From Oscillospiraceae bacterium (GTDB lineage: Bacteria > Bacillota > Clostridia > Christensenellales > QALW01), in the NCBI GenBank assembly GCA_022009755.1, contig CP091722.1, positions 1,434,001 to 1,498,000 of the forward strand: a stretch of 64,000 bases of DNA. Direction: 5' to 3'. Below the pieces are notes generated by a model. It was given only the letters and a program-made list of their open reading frames with translations, was not told the origin of the DNA and did not search any database. Below, piece after piece: positions 7,914 to 16,831 of this stretch (its first letter is position 1; each line of letters starts with the position of its first letter). The position numbers were made by a program, and so were the translations under genes.

Positions 7914-9050
7914 CTACTCTACGGTAAGGCGCCATATCTTGCAGCAGTGCGGCTTTACTCCCGCATACACAAAGCCGCATTCGGGGCGTATCTCCTCGCC
8001 GGTGTACAGCTCCTTAAGCACGGTTCTTCCCCAATGCTCCTTATCAAGACCCACATCATACAGAGAGAACTGGAAGGATATTTCGGTGTCGTCATCCATA
8101 TTGAACATGCCTATGGCCACGCTGCCGTCGCTTAAAAGCCTGGAGAGCGAATAGCCGTTCTTCCCTATAAAGGCAAAGGGTGCGGGGCCGCCGAGGCTCA
8201 GCGGAAGCCGTCCGTCCGGGTCCTGATTTATTCTGATAATATCCTTGTTTTTCAGTATTTTCAGGGATTCTTCATCGATGTTGCGCACATCGCAGCCTAT
8301 AATAAGGGGGGAGGCCATAAAGGACCACAGCGCAAAATGCGTGCGGTATTCCTCGTCGGTGCAGCCCGTAACCGCCACATTTCCCTTGCCGCGCATGCCA
8401 ACGATGAGCATATCCATATCGTTGAAGCAGTTTATCGCCCCGGAGAGCAGCTTGTCATGCTGAGCGCAGGCAAGATCCCGTACGGCGGACCAGCTGTCGC
8501 TTATATCCCCCGTGGAGCGCCATGAGCTCGCGCCCGTGCCGCGTATCCATTCCGGAGTGCCGTCCTTGCCCCATGAGCAGGCGGCAAAGAAAATATCCCG
8601 TCCGCAGCCCGCAAGTGCCAGCCCCATCCTGCGGTAGAGCATCTCGCTGGGTATTCTGAAGGGACGGTTGCAGTAATCGTACTTAAGATAATCCACACCC
8701 CAGGATGCAAAATCCGCAGCGTCAATAAACTCATGCTCATAGCTTGCAGGCAGCCCAAGGCAGGTAAGGTGTCCCGTGCTTGAATACATACCGAACTTCA
8801 TGCCCTTTGAATGAATGTAATCCCCCAGCGCCTTCATGCCGCTTGGGAATTTATTGCGGTCGGGCACAAGGTGTCCGTTTTCGCGACGGGGCTCCTGCCA
8901 TGCATCGTCTATTATAACATATTCATATCCCGCATCGCGCAGGCCCGTGCTTACAAGCGCGTCCGTCATTTCCTTTATAAGCTGCTCGTTTATATTTGCG
9001 CCGAAGGTGTTCCATGAGTTCCAGCCCATGGGGGGAGTTTGTCTGAACAT
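7914..9050 (-). CDS. Alpha-galactosidase, glycoside hydrolase family 27
   Basis: This is a retaining exo-glycosidase that releases alpha-linked galactose. The N-terminus PPMGWNSWN and VIIDDAW are GH27 hallmarks. The catalytic nucleophile should be Asp125 in YLKYDYC and the acid/base Asp211 in NCFNDMDML. RSTGDI and LIIGCDVRNI complete the barrel, and a C-terminal beta domain follows. There is no signal peptide, so it acts in the cytoplasm on imported oligosaccharides. GH27 also contains alpha-N-acetylgalactosaminidases and beta-L-arabinopyranosidases, so the exact substrate is open. AAAGGAATGAAATT precedes the start. Confidence 0.88.
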   Translation of the reverse strand: MFRQTPPMGWNSWNTFGANINEQLIKEMTDALVSTGLRDAGYEYVIIDDAWQEPRRENGHLVPDRNKFPSGMKALGDYIHSKGMKFGMYSSTGHLTCLGLPASYEHEFIDAADFASWGVDYLKYDYCNRPFRIPSEMLYRRMGLALAGCGRDIFFAACSWGKDGTPEWIRGTGASSWRSTGDISDSWSAVRDLACAQHDKLLSGAINCFNDMDMLIVGMRGKGNVAVTGCTDEEYRTHFALWSFMASPLIIGCDVRNIDEESLKILKNKDIIRINQDPDGRLPLSLGGPAPFAFIGKNGYSLSRLLSDGSVAIGMFNMDDDTEISFQFSLYDVGLDKEHWGRTVLKELYTGEEIRPECGFVYAGVKPHCCKIWRLTVE

Positions 9051-9152
9051 AATTTCATTCCTTTCGTTTTTGCTGTATTATGGCATCTCGCCGTGCGCAT
9101 CCGTGCGGCTTGCCGGAGGCTTTTAATATCCGTCTTTTTCCTGTACAGGCTT

Positions 9153-9181
9153 AGTTTATATCCTTATTTTGCCCCTGTCAA
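9153..9181 (-). promoter_or_regulatory. Promoter of the GH27 gene
   Basis: On the minus strand TTGACA (9176-9181) and TAAACT (9153-9158) are 17 bp apart, about 100 nt before the start codon. The remainder of the divergent gap 9051-9406 shows only a TATAAT near 9320 that may serve the gene on the other strand. Confidence 0.6.
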
Positions 9182-9406
9182 TACCCTGTCCGCGTTTTCG
9201 GTGCAATCAGCAACAAAAGGACGGTTCAGGCGTTGTTTTGTTGCGCCGTTATGCGAAAAATTACGCCGCTTTAACGGCAAACGCCGAATAACCTTCTGTA
9301 CTTTGCCGCGCTTATGCTGTATAATGTATAAAAATCATTAAAATATACAAAAAGCACCGACCCGACACCGCGGTTTGCCGCGCCCGGGACAATAAGGATA
9401 AAAAAC

Positions 9407-10012
9407 ATGAACACTCTGAAGCCCTCCGCTGCGTATATGCGCTTTTCCTGCGGCATTAGCGGCAAAAAAGCGCAGCAATGCCCTCCGCCCGACGCATCGC
9501 TGCCGGAATACACCGTTATATATTCCGACCGCAAAACTCTGTCAATGGAGCTGAAAAACGGCGCTCTTATCCTGCACGCCCCGAAAAAATGCCCGCAAAG
9601 CGCCATTATCCGCTTTATCCTTGCCCATAAGGACTGGATCCTAAGCCGCGCTTCCGCCCCGCCGAGGCTGATAGAGCAGGAGCTCGCGCCGGAGGAGCAG
9701 CAAAGCCTTAAAGCCCGCGCCCGCGCATATATCCTGCCCCGCGCCCGCAGCCTTTCCCTTAGCCTTAATATCGGCACGGACGCCCGCTTCGGCATCACCG
9801 CCGCCCGCACCCGCTTCGGCAGCTGCTCCCAAAGCAACAGCATAAATTTTTCCTGCTTTCTTGCCCTGTATCCCGATGAGTGCATAGACTATGTGATAAT
9901 CCACGAGCTGTGCCACACCGTGCACAAAAACCATTCCCGTGCCTTCTATTCCCTTTTGGAGCGCTGCCTGCCCGACCGCAAAGAGCGCGAGCGTCTGCTG
10001 CGCACGCTGTAA
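9407..10012 (+). CDS. YgjP-like zinc metallopeptidase (DUF45)
   Basis: The 201-residue protein matches the YgjP/DUF45 group of M48-like metallopeptidases. The zinc site is IIHELCHTVHKNHSRAF: two His in HELCH and the downstream His of NHS. An upstream TRFGSCSQSNSINF segment is the other conserved block. No signal peptide is seen. The biological substrate of this family is not known. AAGGATAAAAAAC precedes the ATG. The gene has no obvious operon partner. Confidence 0.85.
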   Translation: MNTLKPSAAYMRFSCGISGKKAQQCPPPDASLPEYTVIYSDRKTLSMELKNGALILHAPKKCPQSAIIRFILAHKDWILSRASAPPRLIEQELAPEEQQSLKARARAYILPRARSLSLSLNIGTDARFGITAARTRFGSCSQSNSINFSCFLALYPDECIDYVIIHELCHTVHKNHSRAFYSLLERCLPDRKERERLLRTL

Positions 10013-10109
10013 CTCTCCCCCGCCCGAAAAACAGGTTACTATTGTGCGCTATACTGTTAGGATAGTGCTTTTACTTTGCCGTCCGTTTGCGTTATCATAT
10101 CCGCACAAA

Positions 10110-10134
10110 GGAACAAGGGACAGTCCCTCTGTCC
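10110..10134. repeat. Short GGGACAGTCCC palindrome
   Basis: AGGGACAGTCCCT sits inside GAACAAGGGACAGTCCCTCT, just before the next gene. I saw one copy only in the window. Similar small palindromes are scattered in clostridial genomes. Confidence 0.5.
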
Positions 10135-10167
10135 ATGCGCATTTCAGCAAAAAGGACGGTAAAAATC

Positions 10168-10662
10168 ATGCATTCCTCCCATATAAACGGCGCTTCCTGC
10201 GGCACAAACGCCGCCGCTTCCGCTGCTGCCCCCGTTTTCTCCCCCGCCGAGGCGGAAAAGGACTATGTTTTTGCCTGGTGGAGAGACGGCTTCAATAAAG
10301 GCAGCCGCCGCTTTTTCTTCCGCACCGGCCGCTACGGCATGGCCTACGATTACGCCTCCGGCAGCCTCTGCCGCTTCGGCGCGGTTTCTCCCCTTACGGA
10401 AAACGAGGCGCAGCGCAGCCCCAACGGCGATATTGACGCCCTTACCCCCTTCTCTTGCCGCATGTTTGCGGGAACATGCGGCCGCCTTGAGCCTTCCTGC
10501 GCCATGGAAAACATAGACATCTACGGCGTACACAGCCGTATTATAGAAATGGGGCACTGCACTGCCCGCATAGACTCCATGTATTACCTCTTTGACTCCC
10601 TGAAGGAGGTAAAGGCCGGCTGGAGCTTGCCGCCTTTGCACGCTATGCGCGTCTGTCAGTAA
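10168..10662 (+). CDS. Large unknown protein, N-terminal fragment (frameshifted gene)
   Basis: This is the first part of a gene reconstructed as 10168-12718, about 850 residues. I prefer the ATG at 10168, after AAGGACG, to upstream in-frame ATGs at 10087 and 10138. The segment DYVFAWWRDGF...GRYGMAYDYASG is followed by IDIYGVHSRIIEMG. The true frame leaves this one at about 10612-10620, where one base appears to be missing, and continues as LELAAFARYARLSVN in the next frame. Confidence 0.6.
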   Translation: MHSSHINGASCGTNAAASAAAPVFSPAEAEKDYVFAWWRDGFNKGSRRFFFRTGRYGMAYDYASGSLCRFGAVSPLTENEAQRSPNGDIDALTPFSCRMFAGTCGRLEPSCAMENIDIYGVHSRIIEMGHCTARIDSMYYLFDSLKEVKAGWSLPPLHAMRVCQ

Positions 10663-10697
10663 ACGCCTTTTCCGCCGATGCAATAAAGGATTTTTCC

Positions 10698-12422
10698 ATG
10701 GGCATCAGCCTTGATTCTGCCTGCGGCGCACGCATTTTGGAGGAAAACTGCGTGCAAATGGGTGACGGCACGCTTCTGCTGCTTAAGGGCTGCACGGCGC
10801 GCTTGGAAAACGGAGGCATATTCCTTTCGGGAGCCCCCTGCACCCTTGAAGCAAACAGCTTCAACGGCGGTTTTTCCGTAATTCTTGTGCCCTCCTCCAC
10901 CGCGCGCGGAGAGCTTGACGCCCTTGAGCGCATAATAATAAGCGCGGTAAACGCCCGCACCGGGGAAGCCATACCCACCTTAAGCCTGCCCGACGGCGCG
11001 CGCATAGCCGACACCTCGGCTCTCACACCGAACCTTGATTTTTCCGTTCCCGAAAACCGCAGCTATTACGAAAAAATACATTTTACTCTGGAAAACCCCA
11101 CCGACACCCCGGTGTTGCTGCCCGTTTGCTTTTATAAAAACGATCTCAGCTTTCCCACAAGCGGTCTTTGTCCGCTTCTGCGTCTGCCCGACGGCGAGCC
11201 CTGCGGGCTTCAGGTGCAGCTGAGCAAAAACTGGCACCGCCTGCACACCGATCCCTCCAGCCTGTTCTATGCCCCCCTGCACGACCCCAAGCGCCACCTT
11301 GAAGGCCCGTGGCTGCACGCATGGTGCGGCATTCCCCTTGCGCCGGGGCAGAAGCTCACCCTTGAATACAACTGTCTTTTTGCCTCGTGGGGCACCGTCT
11401 GGTCGGCCAGCCATTCCCAGCTCTGCCTTGCGGGCTGGGGCGGAGCATATCAGCTTTGGGAATCCAGCGCCATCGGCTCCTTCGGCGAGGCCTTCTGCTA
11501 CGATGCCGAAACCTCGCACGGGCGCGCCTTTATCGACGATATCCGCCCTCTTACGGTGTACACAAAAAACGATGTCACCCAAAAGCAGTACCAGTGGACG
11601 GGCTGCAACGGCGGCGGAAATTTCCTTATGTATTTCGGGCCGGACGGCAAACAGATACCCCTTGTGAATATCCGGGTGTGGTTCCGCAGCCAGGGCCCCA
11701 ACCTCACCGATGTTATCTACTGCGGCGAAACGGCGGACGGCGCCGTAAGCTGCACCCTCCGGGCAAACCTGCCCCGCACCGACGATTGCTCCCGTGCGCT
11801 GCACAGCTTCAGCTATACCTTTAATAAGGATACGGATTTTTCCCGTTTTGTGCTGTATCAGCTGGGCGCCGACCATTATAACGATAACGACTATCCCCGC
11901 ATATGCATCGGCAATAACGACGGCCCGGCCGCCTTTGAGCTTTGCGGCGTTCACTATGACGGCGAATTTGCCCCGCCCCTTTCCGATACCCCCGGCTATC
12001 CCGGCGGCAGCCAGCAAAGCATAGATATCCCGGGCGAGGGGCTGTTTATAGCCTGCCTGGGCGCACGCATGACCAACACCAACGACTGCAAATTCGGCCC
12101 CATAGCAAACCGCACCCTAATACTGCGCTCCTTTGACGCCGATATAAACGGCCGGCATTTTGCAAAGCCCGGCGTAAGCCTGTACCGCACCGTGGATTTC
12201 GGAGTGAGCTGCCTTGCCTGCGAGCTTTGTCTGCCCAAGGGCATAACGCGCGTACGGGCGGGCAGCCGCATAAGCGGGACGGCGGAGTATCTTAACCTTC
12301 CCGTAAAAAGGAATACTACTACGGCCCCAGCGCCGTCATGCGCTCCTTTGACGAAAAATTCTTTGATTCCTGGCGCCTTGCGCACGCCTACGCCTTCTCC
12401 GGGCAGATATCCGCCCGCGTAG
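10698..12422 (+). CDS. Large unknown protein, central part (possible carbohydrate-active enzyme)
   Basis: I do not recognise the family. This central 574-residue segment has no signal peptide and no membrane helix. It is rich in Trp, Gly and Asp with many short beta-type stretches (GPWLHAWCGIPL, NCLFASWGTVWSASHSQLCLAGWGGAYQLWESSA, RTDDCSRALHSFSY, YNDNDYPRICIGNNDGPAAFEL), a composition typical of glycan-active or glycan-binding proteins. Its position in a region with alpha-galactosidases fits this, but that is inference only. The frame is lost at an A-run near 12306-12310; one added A gives VKKEYYYGPSAVMRSF and joins it to the C-terminal fragment. Confidence 0.6.
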   Translation: MGISLDSACGARILEENCVQMGDGTLLLLKGCTARLENGGIFLSGAPCTLEANSFNGGFSVILVPSSTARGELDALERIIISAVNARTGEAIPTLSLPDGARIADTSALTPNLDFSVPENRSYYEKIHFTLENPTDTPVLLPVCFYKNDLSFPTSGLCPLLRLPDGEPCGLQVQLSKNWHRLHTDPSSLFYAPLHDPKRHLEGPWLHAWCGIPLAPGQKLTLEYNCLFASWGTVWSASHSQLCLAGWGGAYQLWESSAIGSFGEAFCYDAETSHGRAFIDDIRPLTVYTKNDVTQKQYQWTGCNGGGNFLMYFGPDGKQIPLVNIRVWFRSQGPNLTDVIYCGETADGAVSCTLRANLPRTDDCSRALHSFSYTFNKDTDFSRFVLYQLGADHYNDNDYPRICIGNNDGPAAFELCGVHYDGEFAPPLSDTPGYPGGSQQSIDIPGEGLFIACLGARMTNTNDCKFGPIANRTLILRSFDADINGRHFAKPGVSLYRTVDFGVSCLACELCLPKGITRVRAGSRISGTAEYLNLPVKRNTTTAPAPSCAPLTKNSLIPGALRTPTPSPGRYPPA

Positions 12423-12718
12423 CCTCTGGCAAACTGCTGTGCAGCCACCCTCTTACGGTGCAGTGCCTTGGCGATACCGCAGAGCTTACCCTCTCCGGCG
12501 GTCTGTCCTATGCCCCCGTCACCTTTACCGGCCTTTCCGTCCCCTACGGCTTTACGCTGCTTGTAAACCGCGGCGGCGGCTGGGAAGCCCTTGACCAACG
12601 CCTTGAGGGCAGCGATTTCCGCCAGTGTCACGCAAGCGGCGACGGCTGGGAGCTTACCTTCAATGTCGAGCTTACGGGCGGAATATGCCGCCTGAAGCTT
12701 GTGCATGCAAAACAGTAA
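12338..12718 (+). CDS. Large unknown protein, C-terminal fragment
   Basis: This is the last part of the reconstructed gene. It begins in the correct frame at about 12310 and ends with a beta-rich domain (LTVQCLGDTAELTLSGGL, TLLVNRGGGWEAL). It overlaps the out-of-frame end of the central fragment by 85 nt, as expected for a single-base deletion artefact. Confidence 0.55.
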   Translation: MRSFDEKFFDSWRLAHAYAFSGQISARVASGKLLCSHPLTVQCLGDTAELTLSGGLSYAPVTFTGLSVPYGFTLLVNRGGGWEALDQRLEGSDFRQCHASGDGWELTFNVELTGGICRLKLVHAKQ

Positions 12719-12927
12719 AGCCTCTCTGCCCGGCTGTATTGCCTACCCTTGCCATAACAAAAAACGGGTGGCTGCGGCGTGTTCCCATTAGGGATTATAA
12801 AAAATTAGTAAAAGCGAATGTTAATATGCGAATAGTATATCAAATCATATAGAAAAAAATACCGTTGCTTGTAATTCAGGATAATACGCACATATTACAG
12901 TATTTCGCAATGAATTATTATTGTAAC

Positions 12928-12955
12928 AAAAAGTCGGCAGCCAACCGACTTTTTG
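12928..12955 (+). terminator. Terminator-like hairpin
   Basis: AAAAAGTCGG and CCGACTTTTT form a 10-bp stem with a short loop and can act in both directions. It separates the unknown large gene from the Fic gene. The rest of 12719-13157 is AT-rich with no convincing gene. Confidence 0.7.
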
Positions 12956-12958
12956 TTG

Positions 12959-12987
12959 TTGATTCCTCTGCCAAAATATGTTATAAT
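12959..12987 (+). promoter_or_regulatory. Promoter upstream of the BRO-N/Fic gene
   Basis: TTGATT (12959-12964) and TATAAT (12982-12987) are 17 bp apart. It is about 170 nt before the Fic start codon, directly after the terminator hairpin. Confidence 0.65.
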
Positions 12988-13157
12988 ATGAATGAAAAAA
13001 AGTTTGCTTGCAAGGACTTTTTCACGACATATTTCAAAAACGGCTATTATTTAAGGAATCACATTCGAAAAAGCAAAACGAAAAAAATAATTGCTTATAA
13101 ATAAAAAAACTGTTGCTTGTGTCTTTATAGTCGATGTAAAAAAATAAAGGGGATTGT

Positions 13158-14030
13158 ATGAAAATATCAATCAGATTTTTTAACGATAAAGAAGTGCGCG
13201 CCGCTTGGAACGAGGAAAACAACAGGTGGTATTTCAGTGTTCTTGATATTATCGGAGCAATCAGAAAGGAAGATAATTACGAAAAATGCCGTAACTATTG
13301 GAAATACCTGAAAGCCAAACTAAAAAAAGAAAACAGTGAGTTGGTTAGTGCCACTACCCAACTGAAATTAACTGCCGCCGACGGAAAAAAGTATATGTCG
13401 GACGCACTGGATTCCGACGGCGTTATTAAACTTGCCGCGGAGTTTCCGAGCAAGGTCGGCGCAGAGTTTATCGGTTGGTTTACGCGGTCGGACGATACTA
13501 TTGACGGCAAAAGCAAGCAAAAGGCATACGCTTTGTTTGATAGTTCTTTTATAGACGCCATTGAAGTTGGAACAGTCAAAGGCTTACAACAAATTCACGC
13601 GTATTTGTTCGGCGGATTATATGATTTTGCCGGGCAAATCCGCACGCTTAATATTGCAAAAGGCGGCTTTGCATTCGCTCCCGCCATGTTTTTGCAGGAT
13701 AATTTGCATTTAATCGAAAAAATGCCCGAAGACACGCTTGAAAACATAGTAAAAAAGTATGTTGAAATGAATGTCGCTCATCCGTTTATGGAAGGAAACG
13801 GTCGAAGCACTCGTATTTGGCTGGATCTGATTTTGAAAAAGAATCTCAAAAAATGTACCGATTGGAGCAAAATCGATAAGAAGGAATATCTTACGGCTAT
13901 GCAGGAAAGCCCTGTGGATTCATCGCATATTTACGAACTTATAAAAGGCGCGTTGACCGACGATATAAACAACCGCGAAATCTTTATGAAGGGAATCGAT
14001 TACTCATATTATTACGAGCAGGTTGAATGA
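13158..14030 (+). CDS. BRO-N domain fused to a class III Fic AMP-transferase
   Basis: Residues 1-110 match a BRO-N/phage-antirepressor-like domain (WYFSVLDIIGAI...YWKYLKAKLKKENSEL). From about residue 120 a compact Fic domain follows with DFAGQIRTLNI and the catalytic HPFMEGNGRSTR (His, Glu, Asn and both Arg present). Fic enzymes transfer AMP from ATP to hydroxyl groups of target proteins. The C-terminal SYYYEQ corresponds to the class III inhibitory helix motif SYYYEG, with Gln in place of Gly. The gene is visibly more AT-rich than its neighbours and lies beside a DNA methyltransferase, which suggests acquisition from phage or a mobile element. GGGGATTGT precedes the ATG. Confidence 0.88.
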   Translation: MKISIRFFNDKEVRAAWNEENNRWYFSVLDIIGAIRKEDNYEKCRNYWKYLKAKLKKENSELVSATTQLKLTAADGKKYMSDALDSDGVIKLAAEFPSKVGAEFIGWFTRSDDTIDGKSKQKAYALFDSSFIDAIEVGTVKGLQQIHAYLFGGLYDFAGQIRTLNIAKGGFAFAPAMFLQDNLHLIEKMPEDTLENIVKKYVEMNVAHPFMEGNGRSTRIWLDLILKKNLKKCTDWSKIDKKEYLTAMQESPVDSSHIYELIKGALTDDINNREIFMKGIDYSYYYEQVE

Positions 14031-14172
14031 TTTGTTTTTAGAGTTTTACGATATAAAATTCTATGCATTTTGTGAAAGTAAAGGGATTAAGTTTGACGTC
14101 TAAGGAAGAAAATAATGGCTAAACAATACTTCTGCCTCACATATGTGAAATAGTGTTGCCGTAGTCAGACAA

Positions 14173-14208
14173 GGAAACAGGCGTAAGCTTTTTACTACGC
14201 CTGTTTCC
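14173..14208. terminator. Bidirectional terminator between convergent genes
   Basis: GGAAACAGGCGTA (14173-14185) and TACGCCTGTTTCC (14196-14208) are perfect 13-bp inverted repeats around a 10-nt loop. It lies between the converging Fic and methyltransferase genes. Confidence 0.7.
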
Positions 14209-14263
14209 CTAATGGTGACCCCCTTGGCGTCCGTTTTTTCTTATGGGCTTATTTATATCGCCC

Positions 14264-15685
14264 TTATTTCTCCTTTTTTGAAAACACCGTAAAATATCTC
14301 ACCTTTGCCGGTATTCCCTGCGAATACACGCTGCCGTCCGCCCTTTTGCCGGTTATCACCGTGCGCACGCGCTGATAGGTTATATCCCTGCATATCCCGT
14401 TTTCATTGTTTGTGCACAGAATAAACCGCCTGCTGCCCCCGTCCCTGCGGTTAAGCTCCAGCACCGCCTGCGCCGTTGTGCCCGAGCCTGCAAAAAAATC
14501 CAGCACAATTCCGGCCTGCGTCATGCCCACCAGCCGTTCTATAAGCGCCGACGGCTTGGGAAAGCCGAAATCCGCAAGCCCCAGCCTTGTTATCTCTTTT
14601 TTTGCATTGTCATTTGAATAGCATTTATCGGTAAAGGTCAAAGAGGAAAGCGGCGTTTTCCGCTCCATGCTCTCCACACGGTACGGCCGCGCGGAGGATA
14701 TGCCCGCTTTTGCATAGGTTTTTGTATATATTCGCTCCCTGTCCCTGCCGGGCTTTATCACCACAAAGCCGTTTGCAAGGCCGAATTCCAGCTTCTCCCG
14801 GCTCCAGCGCCATACCCAGTCCTTTGCGGAGTGCTCCCCGTTAAGCCTTTTTTCCTGCTTTTCGCGGCTTCCGCCCGGATAGTACTCCCGTCCGTTTATC
14901 GTTATGGGGAAATCCATGGATTTATTGTACCAAAGCGAATCGTAATCAAGGGTCTGGTTCAGCTTATAGCCGCCCCTTGCTTCATAATATTCGTCCCTTA
15001 ACGGATATTCCGCCTCATCCACCTGCCTGCCGGACAGCCGCAGCAGGGAGCGCTGCTTTGCATATATCAGCACATAGTCGTGGTTTCGCGCAATGCCCAA
15101 CGAATGATCCTTGCCCGAACGCTTTGTAATGCGGGGCAGCATTCCCACAAAATTATGCTCACCGAATATCGCATCGCACATAAGGCGCAGGTTGGCCTGC
15201 TCGTTGTCGTCAATGCTTATAAATATTACCCCGCTGTCCTTAAGCAGGCGGTGCGCTATTTCCATGCGCCTGTACATAAAGGAAAGCCATTTGCTGTGCC
15301 GAAAGCCGTCCTCCCGCGCCGCCATATCGTCATTGAATATAAAATCATGATTGCCGGTGTTGTACGGGGGATCGATATATATGCAGTCTATTCCTTTAGT
15401 AAAATTCTGCTCAAGCAGCCGCAGAGAAAGCAGATTGTCCCCCTCCAGAATGTAATTTTCCTCTCCGGGGCCGTCTGTTGCAAGGTCCTTCTCCTCCCTG
15501 TAAAGGGGCTGTTTGCCGTCCGCCTCCTCGCTATGCTCGTCCCACACAAGGCCGTACTTGGTTCTTTGCAGCTCCCGCACAAGCTCCTGCGCATTCTTTT
15601 CATACTCGGTGCCCGCAAACCTTGCCTGAAGCTCCTCCAAAAACAAAAGCATTTCTTTTCTTTTTTTGTGTGAAATATTCGACAT
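14264..15685 (-). CDS. Solitary beta-class DNA N6-adenine methyltransferase (type III Mod-like)
   Basis: Motif IV DPPYNTG lies at residues 105-111 and motif I DFFAGSGTTAQAV near residue 405, the beta-class order. The protein resembles type III restriction Mod subunits, which methylate adenine on one strand of a short site. At 473 residues it is shorter than most Mod subunits, ending at VRYFTVF plus a basic tail, so the C-terminal domain may be lost. No Res subunit is present nearby, so it is either an orphan methylase or a remnant. I chose the ATG at 15685 after GGCGGTGGGATA rather than upstream in-frame codons. Recognition sequence cannot be predicted. Confidence 0.85.
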   Translation of the reverse strand: MSNISHKKRKEMLLFLEELQARFAGTEYEKNAQELVRELQRTKYGLVWDEHSEEADGKQPLYREEKDLATDGPGEENYILEGDNLLSLRLLEQNFTKGIDCIYIDPPYNTGNHDFIFNDDMAAREDGFRHSKWLSFMYRRMEIAHRLLKDSGVIFISIDDNEQANLRLMCDAIFGEHNFVGMLPRITKRSGKDHSLGIARNHDYVLIYAKQRSLLRLSGRQVDEAEYPLRDEYYEARGGYKLNQTLDYDSLWYNKSMDFPITINGREYYPGGSREKQEKRLNGEHSAKDWVWRWSREKLEFGLANGFVVIKPGRDRERIYTKTYAKAGISSARPYRVESMERKTPLSSLTFTDKCYSNDNAKKEITRLGLADFGFPKPSALIERLVGMTQAGIVLDFFAGSGTTAQAVLELNRRDGGSRRFILCTNNENGICRDITYQRVRTVITGKRADGSVYSQGIPAKVRYFTVFSKKEK

Positions 15686-15938
15686 TATCCCACCGCCTAT
15701 TTGATAGCAATCCCGCTCACCGCAGCGCATTTTTCCCATGCCCGCAGTTAAAAGCACGGCTTTATATAATTTTATCACGCCAAGGCCCCGCAAACAAGTC
15801 TTTTTACTGTTTTAATGCAAAAGCCGTCCGAAAACCCGTTTTTATTGCCGCATTTGCCTCCGCATACCAAAAACCGCGCCTTCCCCGAAAAAGAAAGCGC
15901 GGTATTTATTGCATCAGATATTATAAATCCGGGAAGCA

Positions 15939-16754
15939 TCACTTGCGGTGCGCCGCAAGCAGATAGTTCATATAGCTGCAAAAGCATGCAAAGGCAATGC
16001 CCGGCTCCTCAAGCTCGGGGTTCCAGCGCTTTACCCACTCAAGGGAAATAAAGCCGTCGTAGCCCGTTTTCTCCAGCGCCGTCAGCGCATCCTGCACGGG
16101 AATATCGCCATAGCCCATCATGCGGTATTCCACAACGCCGTTTTTCATTACGGAATCCTTTACATGAACATGCTTTATAAGCCCGCCCAGCTTTTTAACC
16201 GTGTCCTCCGGCTTTTCGGCAAAATAGCGCACCGTGTGATGTATATCCCACAGCACCGCCGCATTGTCCTTCCCCGCCGCCTCCAAAAAGCGCAGCATTG
16301 CATCGGAGGAGGCCAAATGCCCGTTTGTTTCTATAAGCGGCGTAACGCCGCTGCCCTTTGCATAAGCGCACACCTGCGCATATTTTTTTGCCGCAAGGTC
16401 AAGATCTCCGTCCTCCGGCTGCGGCGTAGGCTCCGCCATCACACGGACATACGGCACCCCCAGCCTCTCCGCAAGGTCTATATAAGCGCAGGCCTCGCCC
16501 ACCGGGTCCCCCGGCTGCTGCGCCGATGCAAAATACGCCCCGGAGGTAAGTATCGGTATGCTCAGTCCCGTTTCCTTCAGTCGCTTAAGCGTCTTTTGCA
16601 GATTAGCCGAAGAAAATATCTCCATATCCGGAGCATACATGGTGTCGCCCATGCCGCGTATCTCTATGCCGTCCATGTGCAGATCCTTGGCTATTGCCAG
16701 CATCTCCTCAAACGACCAGCGCGGGCAGGCAAGAGTTGAAAAAGACAGTTTCAT
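15939..16754 (-). CDS. TIM-barrel sugar-phosphate isomerase/epimerase
   Basis: The 271-residue product belongs to the xylose-isomerase-like (AP endonuclease 2) TIM-barrel superfamily: an N-terminal KLSFSTLACP strand, GIEIRG, VRVMAEPTP, the metal-binding Glu in LIETNGH, WDIHHT, KHVHVKD and SLEW near the C-terminus. Members isomerise or epimerise sugars or inositols, or act as small-molecule dehydratases. The substrate cannot be decided. I chose the ATG at 16754 after GGGGTG; 16760 and 16775 are alternatives. It lies downstream of an acyl-CoA synthetase but functional linkage is unclear. Confidence 0.8.
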   Translation of the reverse strand: MKLSFSTLACPRWSFEEMLAIAKDLHMDGIEIRGMGDTMYAPDMEIFSSANLQKTLKRLKETGLSIPILTSGAYFASAQQPGDPVGEACAYIDLAERLGVPYVRVMAEPTPQPEDGDLDLAAKKYAQVCAYAKGSGVTPLIETNGHLASSDAMLRFLEAAGKDNAAVLWDIHHTVRYFAEKPEDTVKKLGGLIKHVHVKDSVMKNGVVEYRMMGYGDIPVQDALTALEKTGYDGFISLEWVKRWNPELEEPGIAFACFCSYMNYLLAAHRK

Positions 16755-16831
16755 ATTCATCACCCCGGCTCCCATAAGGGAGCCTCCTTTCTGTTAAGGC
16801 GTTATTTAATTCTTTAGGCGCACATTTACGC

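Noticed and set aside
12865..13104. 79-codon AT-rich open frame before the Fic gene
   Set aside because: It runs through a terminator hairpin and a promoter and has no ribosome binding site.
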